From positions 1 through 22,345 of the forward strand of contig NZ_JXTE01000098.1 in the NCBI RefSeq assembly GCF_000972385.1: a DNA stretch of 22,345 bases. Reading direction: 5' to 3'. This DNA comes from Streptomyces sp. WM6386 (GTDB taxonomy: Bacteria; Actinomycetota; Actinomycetes; Streptomycetales; Streptomycetaceae). Numbering within the stretch: position 1 is the first letter of the stretch; every line of letters begins with the position of its first letter. The position numbers and the translations under genes were made by a program. The notes beneath the pieces were generated by a model. It was not told where the DNA came from. It searched no databases and saw only the letters and a list, made by a program, of their open reading frames with translations. Below, piece by piece: positions 8,001 to 15,350 of the stretch.

Positions 8001-8176
8001 CCGGGGAGCCGGAGCTCCAGGGGCATCGGAGGCGGATGGTCGAGGCGCTGGGCGAGGAGGGGTATCGCGCGGCGTACGGGAAGGGGACGGCCATGCCTCG
8101 GGCGAAGGCCCGGGACTGGCTGGAGCGGGAGGCGCTGGGGGTCCGGGCGGTGCGGGCTCCGGTGCGGGCGGAGTAG
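5060..8176 (+). CDS. AfsR/SARP-like BTAD transcriptional regulator with NTPase and TPR-like regions
   Basis: A 1038-residue regulator. Residues 1-85 form an OmpR-type winged helix (LGSVRAYGGDG...ARLRMLLARLAL, SVDSLVDGLWG). Residues 90-245 are a bacterial transcriptional activation domain ending LGEELGVDPSAELREIH. Next comes an NB-ARC/AAA-type NTPase with Walker A GPGGAGKT at about 290-297, a Walker B-like LLLIDNCEHV, and a GMPLALELAA motif. The C-terminal half is helical and Arg/Ala/Leu-rich, likely TPR repeats. This is the AfsR layout, used to activate antibiotic and developmental genes when the NTPase part senses a signal. ATG 5060 is preferred because GGGGGA lies seven bases upstream; a TTG at 5021 would add 13 Gly-rich residues. 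It stands alone and converges on the ABC genes; a target cannot be named. Confidence 0.9.
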   Translation: MFRVDLLGSVRAYGGDGSVDIGGARLRMLLARLALEAGRPVSVDSLVDGLWGEQPPADAANALQALVSRLRKALRGTGTVDAVAGGYRLSVQEEDVDTYRFENLAGRGRHALAAGRTEEAARTLTAALDLWRGAALADVLEAPFAGAAAARLDELRAAAVEDRFDAELRAGRYADVLADLEAAGARRPLSERLAGLRMRALSAAGRQYDALAVYEDLRGRLGEELGVDPSAELREIHLALLRGELERPAARPTNAPSRLPARLTSFVGRDGELDRLADLMGSARLVTLVGPGGAGKTRLSLEAATRDTAHARDRVRFVPLAGVSRLDQLADVVLGALSSTDGRLYEGSGAQQASAVERTAELLGSGDTLLLIDNCEHVVEAVAELADQLLLRLPELRILATSREPLAINGESLFHLGPLDVPTGSPEPAEAMAAAAVRLFVDRATGVRQEFALDESNLDAVLEICRRLDGMPLALELAAAKLRSMGVDQIARRLDDRFRLLSSGSRTALPRQRTLLAMVEWSWDLLDEPERILARRLSAFPGGATLTALETVCSDPQVPADDVLYVLGALIEKSLVQEVRDADGESRYRMLDTVRAYAARRLAESGDDLTARFTACYLALAQQHEPLLRTGAQLRATAVFDSEHDNLTHALRLVREAGDRDTAVRFGAAMFWYWGIRGMGSRFETHLADVADSVADPAASGGDSAVDREFHPAGLLLRMSQVAFGGSSPTADDLLASSDPWVRASAHLARDFALTEQGDLETGVTSRIEALRGFEAVGDRWGIVLALMPVGRDHSLRGEHASAIATFERAVVLSSELGTEDYLYLSKARLARERRRSGDLDGAFRDLRAAHRQARERGQLRLEANILVGLANAHRMSGDVDQANRTLDHLEALSRRRPDLAELAHDLVLSTRVENHLAEGRAPEARALLPRAAGALFGQGAGAGLAWVAELLGGLRTLEGAPAAGATAFGISEVMRGAFDAGEPELQGHRRRMVEALGEEGYRAAYGKGTAMPRAKARDWLEREALGVRAVRAPVRAE

Positions 8177-8181
8177 CACGA

Positions 8182-8226
8182 CGACGGGGTGGGGACCGCA
8201 CGTGATGTGCGGCTCCCACCCCGTCG
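8182..8226. terminator. bidirectional terminator between convergent genes
   Basis: Outer arms 8182-8193 and 8215-8226 are perfectly complementary (12 bp). An inner stem pairs CCGCAC with GTGCGG around a five-base loop. It lies exactly between the regulator stop and the exporter permease stop. Confidence 0.8.
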
Positions 8227-8241
8227 GGCACGGTCACCGGG

Positions 8242-9078
8242 TCAGCCGTTGTTCTTGCGGTAGGCGCGCATCGCCAGGGGCAGGAACACCACGACCATGC
8301 CGGCCATCCACGCCAGGCTGCCCGCCAGGGGTGAGGCGACCGCGCCGTCGCCGAGGAGGCCTCGGGTGGTGTCGGCCATGAGGGAGACGGGGTTGACGTC
8401 GGACCAGGCGCGGAGCCAGCCGGACATGTCGTCGGCGGGGACGAAGACGTTGCTGGCGAAGGTGAGGGGCAGCACCAGGATGGTCATCAGGCCCTGCACG
8501 GAACCGGGGGTCTTGGCCACCATGCCCAGCCACACCGACATCCAGGAGAAGGACATCGCGAAGGCGATGAGCAGACCGAGGGCGGCGAGCGCGGCGGGCA
8601 CGGTGGTGTCGGGGCGGTATCCCATGATCAGCGCGAGGACGACCAGGGTGCCCAGGCACACGGCGTAGCGGACGAAGTCGGCGAGCACGGCGCCGATCAG
8701 CGGGGCCGAGCGGGCGATCGGCATGGAACGGAACCGGTCGAAGATGCCGGTGCTCGCGTCCGCGTTGAGGGAGACCCCGATGCCGATGCTGGCCTGGAAC
8801 ACGGTCATCACCATGACGCCGGGGACGATCAGCTGCACGTAGGCGTCCTGGTCGCCGCCGGAGATGGCCTTGCCGAAGAGGTAGACGAACATCAGCAGGG
8901 AGATGACCGGGGTCAGGACCACGTCGACCAGTTGGAGCGGGGAGCGCAGGAACTTGGTGGTGCCCCGCCCGGCCAGGGCCAGGCTGTGGTGGAGCGTGGG
9001 CACGAGACCGATCCGGGCCGGCTTGGTGGGGGCGGACGGTGCAGCGGTGTCGGGGGTGGTGAGGATGTCGGTGGCCAT
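8242..9078 (-). CDS. ABC-2 type exporter permease, DrrB-like
   Basis: A 278-residue inner-membrane permease. After a cytoplasmic N-terminus (LVPTLHHSLALAGRGTTKFLRSP) there are six hydrophobic segments: around VVLTPVISLLMFVYLFG, LIVPGVMVMTVFQASIG, FVRYAVCLGTLVVLALIMG, ALAALGLLIAFAMSFSW, GLMTILVLPLTFASNVF and LAWMAGMVVVFLPLAM. The motif LPLTFASNVFVP with the following DVNPVSLMADTTRGLL is characteristic of the DrrB/daunorubicin-resistance branch. It starts 35 bases after the ATPase gene and shares its transcript, so the two form one drug- or lipid-type exporter. The transported compound is not predictable. Confidence 0.92.
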   Translation of the reverse strand: MATDILTTPDTAAPSAPTKPARIGLVPTLHHSLALAGRGTTKFLRSPLQLVDVVLTPVISLLMFVYLFGKAISGGDQDAYVQLIVPGVMVMTVFQASIGIGVSLNADASTGIFDRFRSMPIARSAPLIGAVLADFVRYAVCLGTLVVLALIMGYRPDTTVPAALAALGLLIAFAMSFSWMSVWLGMVAKTPGSVQGLMTILVLPLTFASNVFVPADDMSGWLRAWSDVNPVSLMADTTRGLLGDGAVASPLAGSLAWMAGMVVVFLPLAMRAYRKNNG

Positions 9079-9113
9079 GACGGTGGAGTCCTTCCGGGTG
9101 GGAGAGGCGGGGG

Positions 9114-10073
9114 TCAGACGGCGGCCGGTTCGGCGGTGGCTACGGCGGGTGCGTGGCCGGTGAGGGCGAGGAACACCTCGTCCAGGCTGGGCAGCCGCAG
9201 CCCGAGCTCGTCGGCCGGGATGCCGGCGCCGTCGAGCCGGCGGGCGACCGCGGAGACCAGCAGCGGCTCGTCGGCCGGTACGGTCAGCACGCCCGACTCC
9301 TCGGCGGCGGCATGCCCGGACAGCTCGGCCAGGATCGCGGCCACCTGCGGGACGTCGGCCGGCATGGTCGGGCGGACCTGAAGGATCTGTCCGCCGACAC
9401 GGCGCTTGAGCTCCCCGGGCCGGCCCTCGGCGACCTTGCGGCCCTTGTCGAACACCGTGATGGAGTCGGCGAGCTGGTCGGCCTCCTCCAGGTACTGCGT
9501 GGTGAGCAGGACCGTGGAGCCGTCCGCGACCAGCCCCTTGACCACGTCCCAGACCTCCTGGCGGGCGTGCGGGTCGAGTCCGGTGGTGGGCTCGTCCAGG
9601 AAGAGGATCCGGGGCCGGCCCACCAGGCTCGCGGCCAGATCGAGCCGGCGGCGCATACCGCCGGAGAAGGTGGCGATGGGGCGCTTGGCGGCCTCGGTGA
9701 GCGAGAAGTTCTCCAGGAGCTCCGCGGCCCTGGTCCTCGCGTCCCGCCGGGACAGACCGAGCAGCCGGCCGATCAGGACCAGGTTCTCGGCGCCGGACAG
9801 CGTCTCGTCCACCGAGGCGTACTGGCCGGTCAGCCCGATCAGCTGCCGTACCCGCACCGGGTCCTTGGCGATGTCGTGCCCGCCGATGGTCGCGTGGCCC
9901 GCGTCGGGCCGCAGCAGCGTGGCCAGGATGCGCACGGTGGTGGTCTTGCCGGCACCGTTGGGGCCCAGGACGCCGACGACCTTGCCGGCCGGGACCTCCA
10001 GGTCCACCCCGTCCAGGGCGGTGAAGTCCCCGTACTTCTTGACCAGCCCCTCGGCGCGGATCGCGTAGGACAT
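9114..10073 (-). CDS. ABC exporter ATP-binding protein, DrrA-like
   Basis: A 319-residue ATPase. Walker A GPNGAGKTT is at 37-45, the Q-loop GLTGQY near 84, the signature FSGGM at 136-140 and Walker B LFLDEP at 157-162. A DrrA-type C-terminal extension of about 90 residues follows and ends LRLPSLDEVFLALTGH, a motif typical of the DrrA family (DUF4162 region). AAGGAG lies five bases before the ATG. First gene of the two-gene exporter operon. Its promoter must lie within the TGTCAG-rich gap shared with the divergent GntR gene, which makes that regulator a likely controller. Confidence 0.94.
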   Translation of the reverse strand: MSYAIRAEGLVKKYGDFTALDGVDLEVPAGKVVGVLGPNGAGKTTTVRILATLLRPDAGHATIGGHDIAKDPVRVRQLIGLTGQYASVDETLSGAENLVLIGRLLGLSRRDARTRAAELLENFSLTEAAKRPIATFSGGMRRRLDLAASLVGRPRILFLDEPTTGLDPHARQEVWDVVKGLVADGSTVLLTTQYLEEADQLADSITVFDKGRKVAEGRPGELKRRVGGQILQVRPTMPADVPQVAAILAELSGHAAAEESGVLTVPADEPLLVSAVARRLDGAGIPADELGLRLPSLDEVFLALTGHAPAVATAEPAAV

Positions 10074-10083
10074 CTCAACTCCT

Positions 10084-10256
10084 TGTCAGCTGCCTGCCGT
10101 TCTCGATGAGCGGGACTCTGCCGGAAGGCGCTGACAGGCCACGGACATCCCGCTGACAGAGCCGGCGGGCGCGCTGACAGGACGTCCGAGAGGTGTCAGG
10201 ACGTACGAGAGGTGTCAGGACGTACGAGAGGTGTCAGGGCGTACGAGAGGTGTCAG
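10084..10256. promoter_or_regulatory. array of eight TGTCAG/CTGACA hexamers in a divergent promoter region
   Basis: TGTCAG on the plus strand occurs at 10084, 10194, 10213, 10232 and 10251; its reverse complement CTGACA occurs at 10131, 10153 and 10174. From 10131 to 10251 the starts are spaced 22, 21, 20, 19, 19 and 19 bases, close to two helical turns, so copies fall on one face of the DNA. This is the layout of a multi-site operator. The obvious candidates for control are the exporter and the FadR-like gene. Protein binding is inferred. Confidence 0.6.
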
Positions 10257-10258
10257 GG
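10175..10258 (+). repeat. 19-bp tandem repeat, about 4.4 copies
   Basis: Units start at 10175, 10194, 10213 and 10232, with a partial unit at 10251. The consensus is TGTCAGGACGTACGAGAGG. Units two and three are identical, the first differs at two positions, and the fourth at one. It lies in the gap between the exporter operon and the GntR gene. Confidence 0.9.
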
Positions 10259-10342
10259 GAGGGACAGGGAACCCCCAGGTCACGAAAGTCGCTCGGGCGA
10301 ACGGGGCGCTTCCTGGCCGTTTGGCCGGATACCCTCTGGCCC

Positions 10343-11059
10343 ATGGCAGCTCGTGACCTCCAGGAGCGGATCAAGCGGCTCATCCTTGACGAGCGGCTGG
10401 CCTCGGGGGCGCCGCTGCCCACCGAGCCCGAGCTGATGGAGTACCTGGGGGCGAGCCGGAACTCGGTGCGCGAGGCGCTCAAGGCGCTGCAGGCGATGGG
10501 GATCGTGGAGATCCGGCACGGGTTCGGGACGTTTGTCGGGCCGATGTCCCTGGCGCCGATGATCGAGGGGCTCGCGTTCCGTACGGTCGCGGGGCATTAC
10601 CGGGGCGAGGACTCGCTGTTGCAGTTGCTGGAGCTCCGGGAGGCGGTGGAGACGGGGCTCGTGTCGCGGCTCGCGGGGCGGCTGCCGCAGGCCGATCTCG
10701 TTGAACTGGACGGGCTCGTGAGCCGTATGGAACATCAGGCCGCGCATGGAGGCGACGGCCTGACCGACACCGACCGAGCGTTTCACGCCACTTTGTACCG
10801 GGGTTTGGACAACGTGTTGTTGAGCGAGGTGCTGGAGGCGCTCCGGGACGCCTTCCACCGTGTACGCACGGATCTCGGGGGTGTTCCGCGGGATCCGTGG
10901 ATCACCTGCGGGCAGCACCGGGAGATCTTGGATGCGGTACGGTCCGGGGATGCGATACGGGCAGAGGGGGCTATACGGGAGCACTTCGGCAACATCCGTG
11001 CCCGACTGTCCACAACCTCCCCACAAGGCCCCCACAGGGGCCACAATGAACGCGTATGA
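10343..11059 (+). CDS. FadR-type GntR transcriptional regulator
   Basis: A 238-residue regulator. The N-terminal winged helix (residues 3-70) has the GntR pattern LPTEPELMEYLGASRNSVREALKAL followed by the wing GIVEIRHGFGTFV. The C-terminal all-helical FCD domain carries the metal/ligand residues of the family: ELREAVETGL, D in DTDRAFH, H in AFHATLYRG, H in GQHREILDAV and H in IREHFGNI. Such proteins bind a small acid or similar ligand to leave DNA. The ATG at 10343 is chosen because the winged helix begins there; the frame is open up to 10193, but that part lies in the tandem repeat. No good ribosome-binding site precedes the ATG, and TACCCT ends seven bases before it, so a leaderless transcript is possible. 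Divergent from the ABC operon. Confidence 0.88.
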   Translation: MAARDLQERIKRLILDERLASGAPLPTEPELMEYLGASRNSVREALKALQAMGIVEIRHGFGTFVGPMSLAPMIEGLAFRTVAGHYRGEDSLLQLLELREAVETGLVSRLAGRLPQADLVELDGLVSRMEHQAAHGGDGLTDTDRAFHATLYRGLDNVLLSEVLEALRDAFHRVRTDLGGVPRDPWITCGQHREILDAVRSGDAIRAEGAIREHFGNIRARLSTTSPQGPHRGHNERV

Positions 11060-11124
11060 CCGGTAAACACCGCGTTTCGCATCTTGCGATCATGCCTGAC
11101 ACCGTAGAAACCTGGTTTTCAAGA

Positions 11125-11360
11125 TGCCGCGGATACGCGGCACTTGGGGGGCACGGAGCCGGTTGCCGGTGATGACGGGGAGAGGGGCCCCGTTCATAGG
11201 ACGATGCCGAGGGGGGCATCATGCAACCGGAAGGTCGCAGTTCCATGTCTATTGGTGTGGAGAATGTGGTGACTGCGGCCCACCACTGATACGTCTGTGA
11301 AGAGTCGAGGGGGACTCGAGCAGACGTAAGGAACCGACAAAGCACGCGATGACTCGCGTG
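11125..11360 (+). promoter_or_regulatory. hairpin-rich leader region upstream of cslA
   Basis: The 315 bases between the GntR gene and cslA hold no gene but several strong stems: 11125-11131 with 11136-11142; 11175-11180 with 11188-11193; 11203-11208 with 11215-11220; a two-part stem 11291-11297 with 11321-11327 enclosing 11302-11306 with 11313-11317; and 11343-11348 with 11355-11360, which ends just upstream of the ribosome-binding site. This could be a structured 5' leader or a set of terminator/operator elements. I do not recognise a known riboswitch class. Confidence 0.4.
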
Positions 11361-11374
11361 TGGGGGGATGACTC

Positions 11375-13360
11375 ATGACGTCGACGCCGACGGGCGCCCG
11401 GCAGGACTTCGACCCGTCTGAAACCACTCAGCTCAGGGTGGCTTCACAGACCCGGACGGGCACGTTCCGCCGGATCAAGAAGACCCTGCCGAAGTACGAC
11501 TACGAGCACTACAGCCGGTTGGCCGGACCCCTCACACAGCCCGATCCGTCGAAGCCCTACAAGGTGGAGTACCGATCGCTGATCTCGCAGGAGACGCACC
11601 GCATCAGAGTCGCCCTGATGCTGGCCGCCGCGCCGGTGCTCTCCCTGGTCCTGCTGTTCTGGCTGCTCCAGCCCGAGCACTGGACCGAGCGCGACTACGT
11701 GGACTTCAAGTGGCTGCCCGCGCTCGACATAGTGATGCTCGTCTCGATCGGCCTGATCGAGTTCTTCCGCTGCATGAACGTGCTGTCGAACGCGCACGCC
11801 ACGCTGGTCGCCCGCGACCCGGTCCCGGTGGTGCCCGAGACCGGCACGAGAGTGGCCTTCCTGACCTCCTTCGTGCCCGGGAAGGAGCCCCTGGAGATGG
11901 TCACGAAGACCCTGGAGGCGGCGGTCAAGCTGCGCCACCGGGGCCTTCTGCATGTGTGGCTGCTCGACGAGGGTGACGACCCCGAGGTCAAGGAGGTCTG
12001 CGCCCGGCTCGGCGTGCACCACTTCTCCCGCAAGGGCATCGCGAAGTGGAACCAGGCCAAGGGCCCGCACCGCGCCAAGACCAAGCACGGCAACTACAAC
12101 GCCTGGCTGGACGCCCACGGCGACGGCTACGACTACTTCGCCTCCGTCGACACCGACCATGTGCCGCTGCCCAACTACCTGGAGCGGATGCTCGGCTTCT
12201 TCCGCGACCCGGACGTCGGCTTCGTCATCGGCCCGCAGGTCTACGGCAACTACGACAACTTCGTCACCAAGGCCGCCGAGTCGCAGCAGTTCCTCTTCCA
12301 CGCCCTCATCCAGCGCGCCGGCAACTACTACGGCGCCCCGATGTTCGTCGGCACGTCCAACGCCGTGCGGATCAGGGCGCTCCAGCAGATCGGCGGTCTG
12401 TACGACTCGATCACCGAGGACATGGCCACCGGCTTCGAGATCCACCGCCACAAGAACCCGGCGACGGGGAAGAAGTGGCGCTCGGTCTACACCCCCGACG
12501 TGCTCGCGGTCGGCGAGGGCCCCAGCGCCTGGACGGACTTCTTCACCCAGCAGATGCGCTGGTCCCGAGGGACGTACGAGACGATCCTCAAGCAGTACTG
12601 GAAGGGCTGGTACTCCCTGCCTCCGGGCAAGCTCTTCAACTACACGATGATGATCATCTTCTACCCGATGTCCGCGCTCAACTGGATCCTCGCGGCGCTG
12701 AGTTGTGCGCTGTTCCTGGGCCTGGGCGCCTCGGGTGTGAACATCGACCCCACCGTGTGGCTGATGCTCTACGGCAACGCCTCCGCCCTTCAGATCGGCC
12801 TCTACGTCTGGAACCGCAGGCACAACGTCTCCCCGCACGAGCCCGAGGGCTCCGGCGGTGTGGCCGGCATGGTGATGTCCGCGCTGTCCGCGCCGCTGTA
12901 CGCCAAGGCCCTGATCGACTCCGCGCTGCGCCGCAAGAGCAAGTTCGTCGTCACCCCCAAGGGCGACTCGGCCAGCCCCGACCGCTGGTTCGGGACCTTC
13001 CGCTACCACTGGTACTTCATCGCGATCTTCGGCGGCTCGATCGCCGCCGGTTTCGTCTACGGCCACTCGCACCCGGCGATGATCATCTGGGCGATCTTCG
13101 CCATGTCGATCACCGCGACGCCGATCTTCGTCTGGCGGCACATGCTGCGCCAGGAGAAGAAGAAGCCCGCCGAGGAGCCGCAGGGCCCGGTGGTCCCGGC
13201 GCAGCAGCAGTACCAGCCGCAGCCCCTGCCGGCCCAGCACGCGCCCGCCCAGAAGCCGAGCTGGGCCGCCTCTCAGCCGGGCGGCGCAGGCGGAAACAGC
13301 GGGGGCAACGACCAGACCATGCAAATCGCCCTGGGTGGACTTGGGGGACGTAAGGAATGA
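11375..13360 (+). CDS. cslA: cellulose-synthase-like membrane glycosyltransferase CslA
   Basis: A 661-residue processive family-2 glycosyltransferase that makes a beta-linked glucan exported at hyphal tips. Two membrane segments (about 78-98 and 115-133) precede the catalytic domain. Its motifs are DEGDD (198-202), DTD (259-261), TED (347-349) and QQMRW (392-396, the QxxRW motif). More membrane segments follow at about 424-454, 463-478, 500-520, 550-570 and 574-592. A Pro/Gln-rich tail (about 600-661) is predicted disordered. GGGGGA lies upstream of the ATG. The stop overlaps the glxA start as ATGA, so translation is coupled. In S. coelicolor and S. lividans, CslA works with GlxA in glycan deposition needed for aerial growth and pellet formation; the same pairing here makes that function very likely. 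Confidence 0.96.
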   Translation: MTSTPTGARQDFDPSETTQLRVASQTRTGTFRRIKKTLPKYDYEHYSRLAGPLTQPDPSKPYKVEYRSLISQETHRIRVALMLAAAPVLSLVLLFWLLQPEHWTERDYVDFKWLPALDIVMLVSIGLIEFFRCMNVLSNAHATLVARDPVPVVPETGTRVAFLTSFVPGKEPLEMVTKTLEAAVKLRHRGLLHVWLLDEGDDPEVKEVCARLGVHHFSRKGIAKWNQAKGPHRAKTKHGNYNAWLDAHGDGYDYFASVDTDHVPLPNYLERMLGFFRDPDVGFVIGPQVYGNYDNFVTKAAESQQFLFHALIQRAGNYYGAPMFVGTSNAVRIRALQQIGGLYDSITEDMATGFEIHRHKNPATGKKWRSVYTPDVLAVGEGPSAWTDFFTQQMRWSRGTYETILKQYWKGWYSLPPGKLFNYTMMIIFYPMSALNWILAALSCALFLGLGASGVNIDPTVWLMLYGNASALQIGLYVWNRRHNVSPHEPEGSGGVAGMVMSALSAPLYAKALIDSALRRKSKFVVTPKGDSASPDRWFGTFRYHWYFIAIFGGSIAAGFVYGHSHPAMIIWAIFAMSITATPIFVWRHMLRQEKKKPAEEPQGPVVPAQQQYQPQPLPAQHAPAQKPSWAASQPGGAGGNSGGNDQTMQIALGGLGGRKE

Positions 13361-15294
13361 ACGACCGTGCCGGACGCCGTCGTGCCCGTCGCCTAGCGAT
13401 AGGTACGGCGGTGGTACTCGCACTGGCCGGGATGAACGGGCCGTGGCTCTACCGCTTCGGGACCGAGAAATACCACCAGTACAAGATCAACAAACCGGAG
13501 TACAAAGCCGACAACGGCAAGTGGGAAGTCGTCGATTTTCCGGAGGAGTTCAGACAGAACACGATCCACGCGGCGCTGCTGCGCACCGGCAAGGTGCTGC
13601 TCGTCGCGGGGTCGGGGAACAACCAGGAGAACTTCGACGCCAAGAAGTTCGACACCCGTATCTGGGATCCGGTCAAGGGCACCATCAAGAAGGTGCCCAC
13701 GCCCAGCGACCTGTTCTGCACGGGCCACACACAGCTGTCCAACGGCAATCTGCTGATCGCGGGCGGTACGAAGCGGTACGAGAAGCTCAAGGGTGACGTC
13801 ACCAAGGCCGGCGGCCTGATGATCGTCCACAACGAGAACCCCGACAAGCCGATCACCCTGCCGGCGGGCACCAAGTTCACCGGCAAGGAGAACGGCAAGA
13901 CGTTCGTGTCGAAGGACCCGGTCGTCGTGGAGCGTGCCGAGAAGGTCTTCGACAAGAAGACCGGCGAGTTCCTGCGCAACGACCCGGGCCTCGGCCGTAT
14001 CTACGTCGAGGCGCAGAAGTCCGGCCGCACGCACGAGACCGGTACGCAGGACAACTACCGCATCCAGGGACTGTCCGGCACCGACGCGCGCAACACGTAC
14101 GGCATCGCGCAGAAGCTCGCCCTCGACAAGAAGGACTTCCAGGGGATCCGGGACGCCTACGAGTTCGACCCGGTCGCCGAGAAGTACATCAAGGTCGACC
14201 CGATGAACGAGGCCCGCTGGTACCCGACGCTCACCACCCTGGGCGACGGCAAGGTCCTCAGCGTCTCCGGTCTCGACGACATCGGCCAGCTGGTGCCGGG
14301 CAAGAACGAGGTCTTCGACCCGAAGACCAAGACCTGGACGTATCTGCCCAGGACCCGCCAGTTCCCGACGTACCCCGCGCTGTTCCTGATGCAGAACGGC
14401 AAGGTCTTCTACTCGGGGTCCAATGCGGGCTACGGACCGGACAACATCGGCCGCGACCCCGGGGTCTGGGACGTCGACACCAACAAGTTCACCAAGCTTC
14501 AGGGGCTCAGCGACCCCAAGCTGATGGAGACGTCCGGCACGGTGCTGCTCGCGCCGGCGCAGGACGAGAAGTACATGGTGGTCGGCGGCGGCGGGGTGGG
14601 TGAGTCCGACAAGTCCAGCGACAAGACGCGGATCATCGACCTGAAGGCGGACGACCCGAAGTTCGTGGACGGGCCGACACTGGAGAAGGGCACGCGGTAC
14701 CCGGGCATCTCGGTCCTGCCGGACGACTCCATCCTGGTGTCGGGCGGTTCGGAGGACTACCGCGGGCGCGGTGACTCCAACATCCTGCAGGCGCGGATCT
14801 ACCACCCGGAGACCAACACGTTCGAGCAGGTGGCCGATCCGCTGGTGGGTCGGAACTACCACTCCGGTTCGATCCTGCTGCCCGACGGCCGGGTGATGTT
14901 CTTCGGCTCGGACTCGCTCTACAGCGACAAGGCCAACACCAAGCCGGGCGAGTTCGAGCAGCGCATCGAGATCTACACGCCGCCGTATCTCTACCGGGAC
15001 TCACGGCCGTCGCTGTCCGGTGGTCCGCAGACCATCGAGCGCGGCGAGTCCGGGACGTTCACCTCGCAGCACGCCTCGACGATAGAGAAGGTGCGACTGA
15101 TCCGGCCCAGTGCGGCGACGCATGTCACCGACGTGGATCAGCGGTCGATCGAGCTGAAGTACAAGGTGTCCGGGGACAAGATCACGGTGACGGTGCCGAA
15201 GAACAAGAATCTGGTGCAGTCCGGGTGGTACATGCTGTTCGTGGACGACGACCAGGGGACGCCGAGCAAGGCTCAGTGGATCAAGGTTCCGTAG
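13357..15294 (+). CDS. glxA: radical copper oxidase GlxA
   Basis: A 645-residue galactose-oxidase-like mononuclear copper enzyme anchored by an N-terminal membrane segment (about residues 13-31) and facing outside. Kelch-type repeats fill the middle. Active-site residues are in place by alignment with galactose oxidase motifs: Cys121 (DLFCTGHTQL) to crosslink with Tyr289, Trp288 beside it (EARWYPTLT), axial Tyr501 and His502 (RNYHSGSILLPDGRV), and His589 (SAATHVTDVDQR) in the C-terminal beta domain. GlxA oxidises the glycan made by CslA, or a related substrate, and needs copper. AAGGA precedes the ATG, which overlaps the cslA stop by four bases. The 645-residue length equals the one I remember for the S. 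lividans protein. Confidence 0.97.
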   Translation: MNDRAGRRRARRLAIGTAVVLALAGMNGPWLYRFGTEKYHQYKINKPEYKADNGKWEVVDFPEEFRQNTIHAALLRTGKVLLVAGSGNNQENFDAKKFDTRIWDPVKGTIKKVPTPSDLFCTGHTQLSNGNLLIAGGTKRYEKLKGDVTKAGGLMIVHNENPDKPITLPAGTKFTGKENGKTFVSKDPVVVERAEKVFDKKTGEFLRNDPGLGRIYVEAQKSGRTHETGTQDNYRIQGLSGTDARNTYGIAQKLALDKKDFQGIRDAYEFDPVAEKYIKVDPMNEARWYPTLTTLGDGKVLSVSGLDDIGQLVPGKNEVFDPKTKTWTYLPRTRQFPTYPALFLMQNGKVFYSGSNAGYGPDNIGRDPGVWDVDTNKFTKLQGLSDPKLMETSGTVLLAPAQDEKYMVVGGGGVGESDKSSDKTRIIDLKADDPKFVDGPTLEKGTRYPGISVLPDDSILVSGGSEDYRGRGDSNILQARIYHPETNTFEQVADPLVGRNYHSGSILLPDGRVMFFGSDSLYSDKANTKPGEFEQRIEIYTPPYLYRDSRPSLSGGPQTIERGESGTFTSQHASTIEKVRLIRPSAATHVTDVDQRSIELKYKVSGDKITVTVPKNKNLVQSGWYMLFVDDDQGTPSKAQWIKVP

Positions 15295-15308
15295 GCGGTA
15301 CATAGTTG

Positions 15309-15339
15309 AGGGCGCCCTCCGTGCGACGGAGGGCGCCCT
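15309..15339. terminator. bidirectional terminator between glxA and cslZ
   Basis: Arms 15309-15321 and 15327-15339 form a perfect 13-bp stem with a five-base loop. It separates the convergent glxA and GH6 genes. Confidence 0.85.
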
Positions 15340-15350
15340 TCGCTGTGCCG

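Noticed and set aside
5039..8179. Very long open frame on the minus strand opposite the AfsR-like regulator
   Set aside because: It mirrors a gene with recognised domains, has no family motifs and is the normal by-product of high-GC codon usage.
10175..10258. CRISPR-like array
   Set aside because: The repeats are directly adjacent 19-bp units without spacers, and no cas genes are near.
10193..10342. N-terminal 50-residue extension of the FadR-like regulator
   Set aside because: It would be encoded by the tandem repeat and adds residues before a normal GntR winged-helix start at 10343.
11060..11374. A cyclic-di-AMP (ydaO-type) riboswitch in the cslA leader
   Set aside because: Some GGAGCCGG-like bases occur, but the conserved blocks I know for that class are not present in order.
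11444..13423. Long open frame on the minus strand opposite cslA
   Set aside because: It is antisense to a gene with all GT2 motifs and shows only low-complexity Arg/Gly/Val-rich sequence.
13393..14862. Long open frame on the minus strand opposite glxA
   Set aside because: It is antisense to a gene with a complete copper-oxidase active site; no domain is recognisable.
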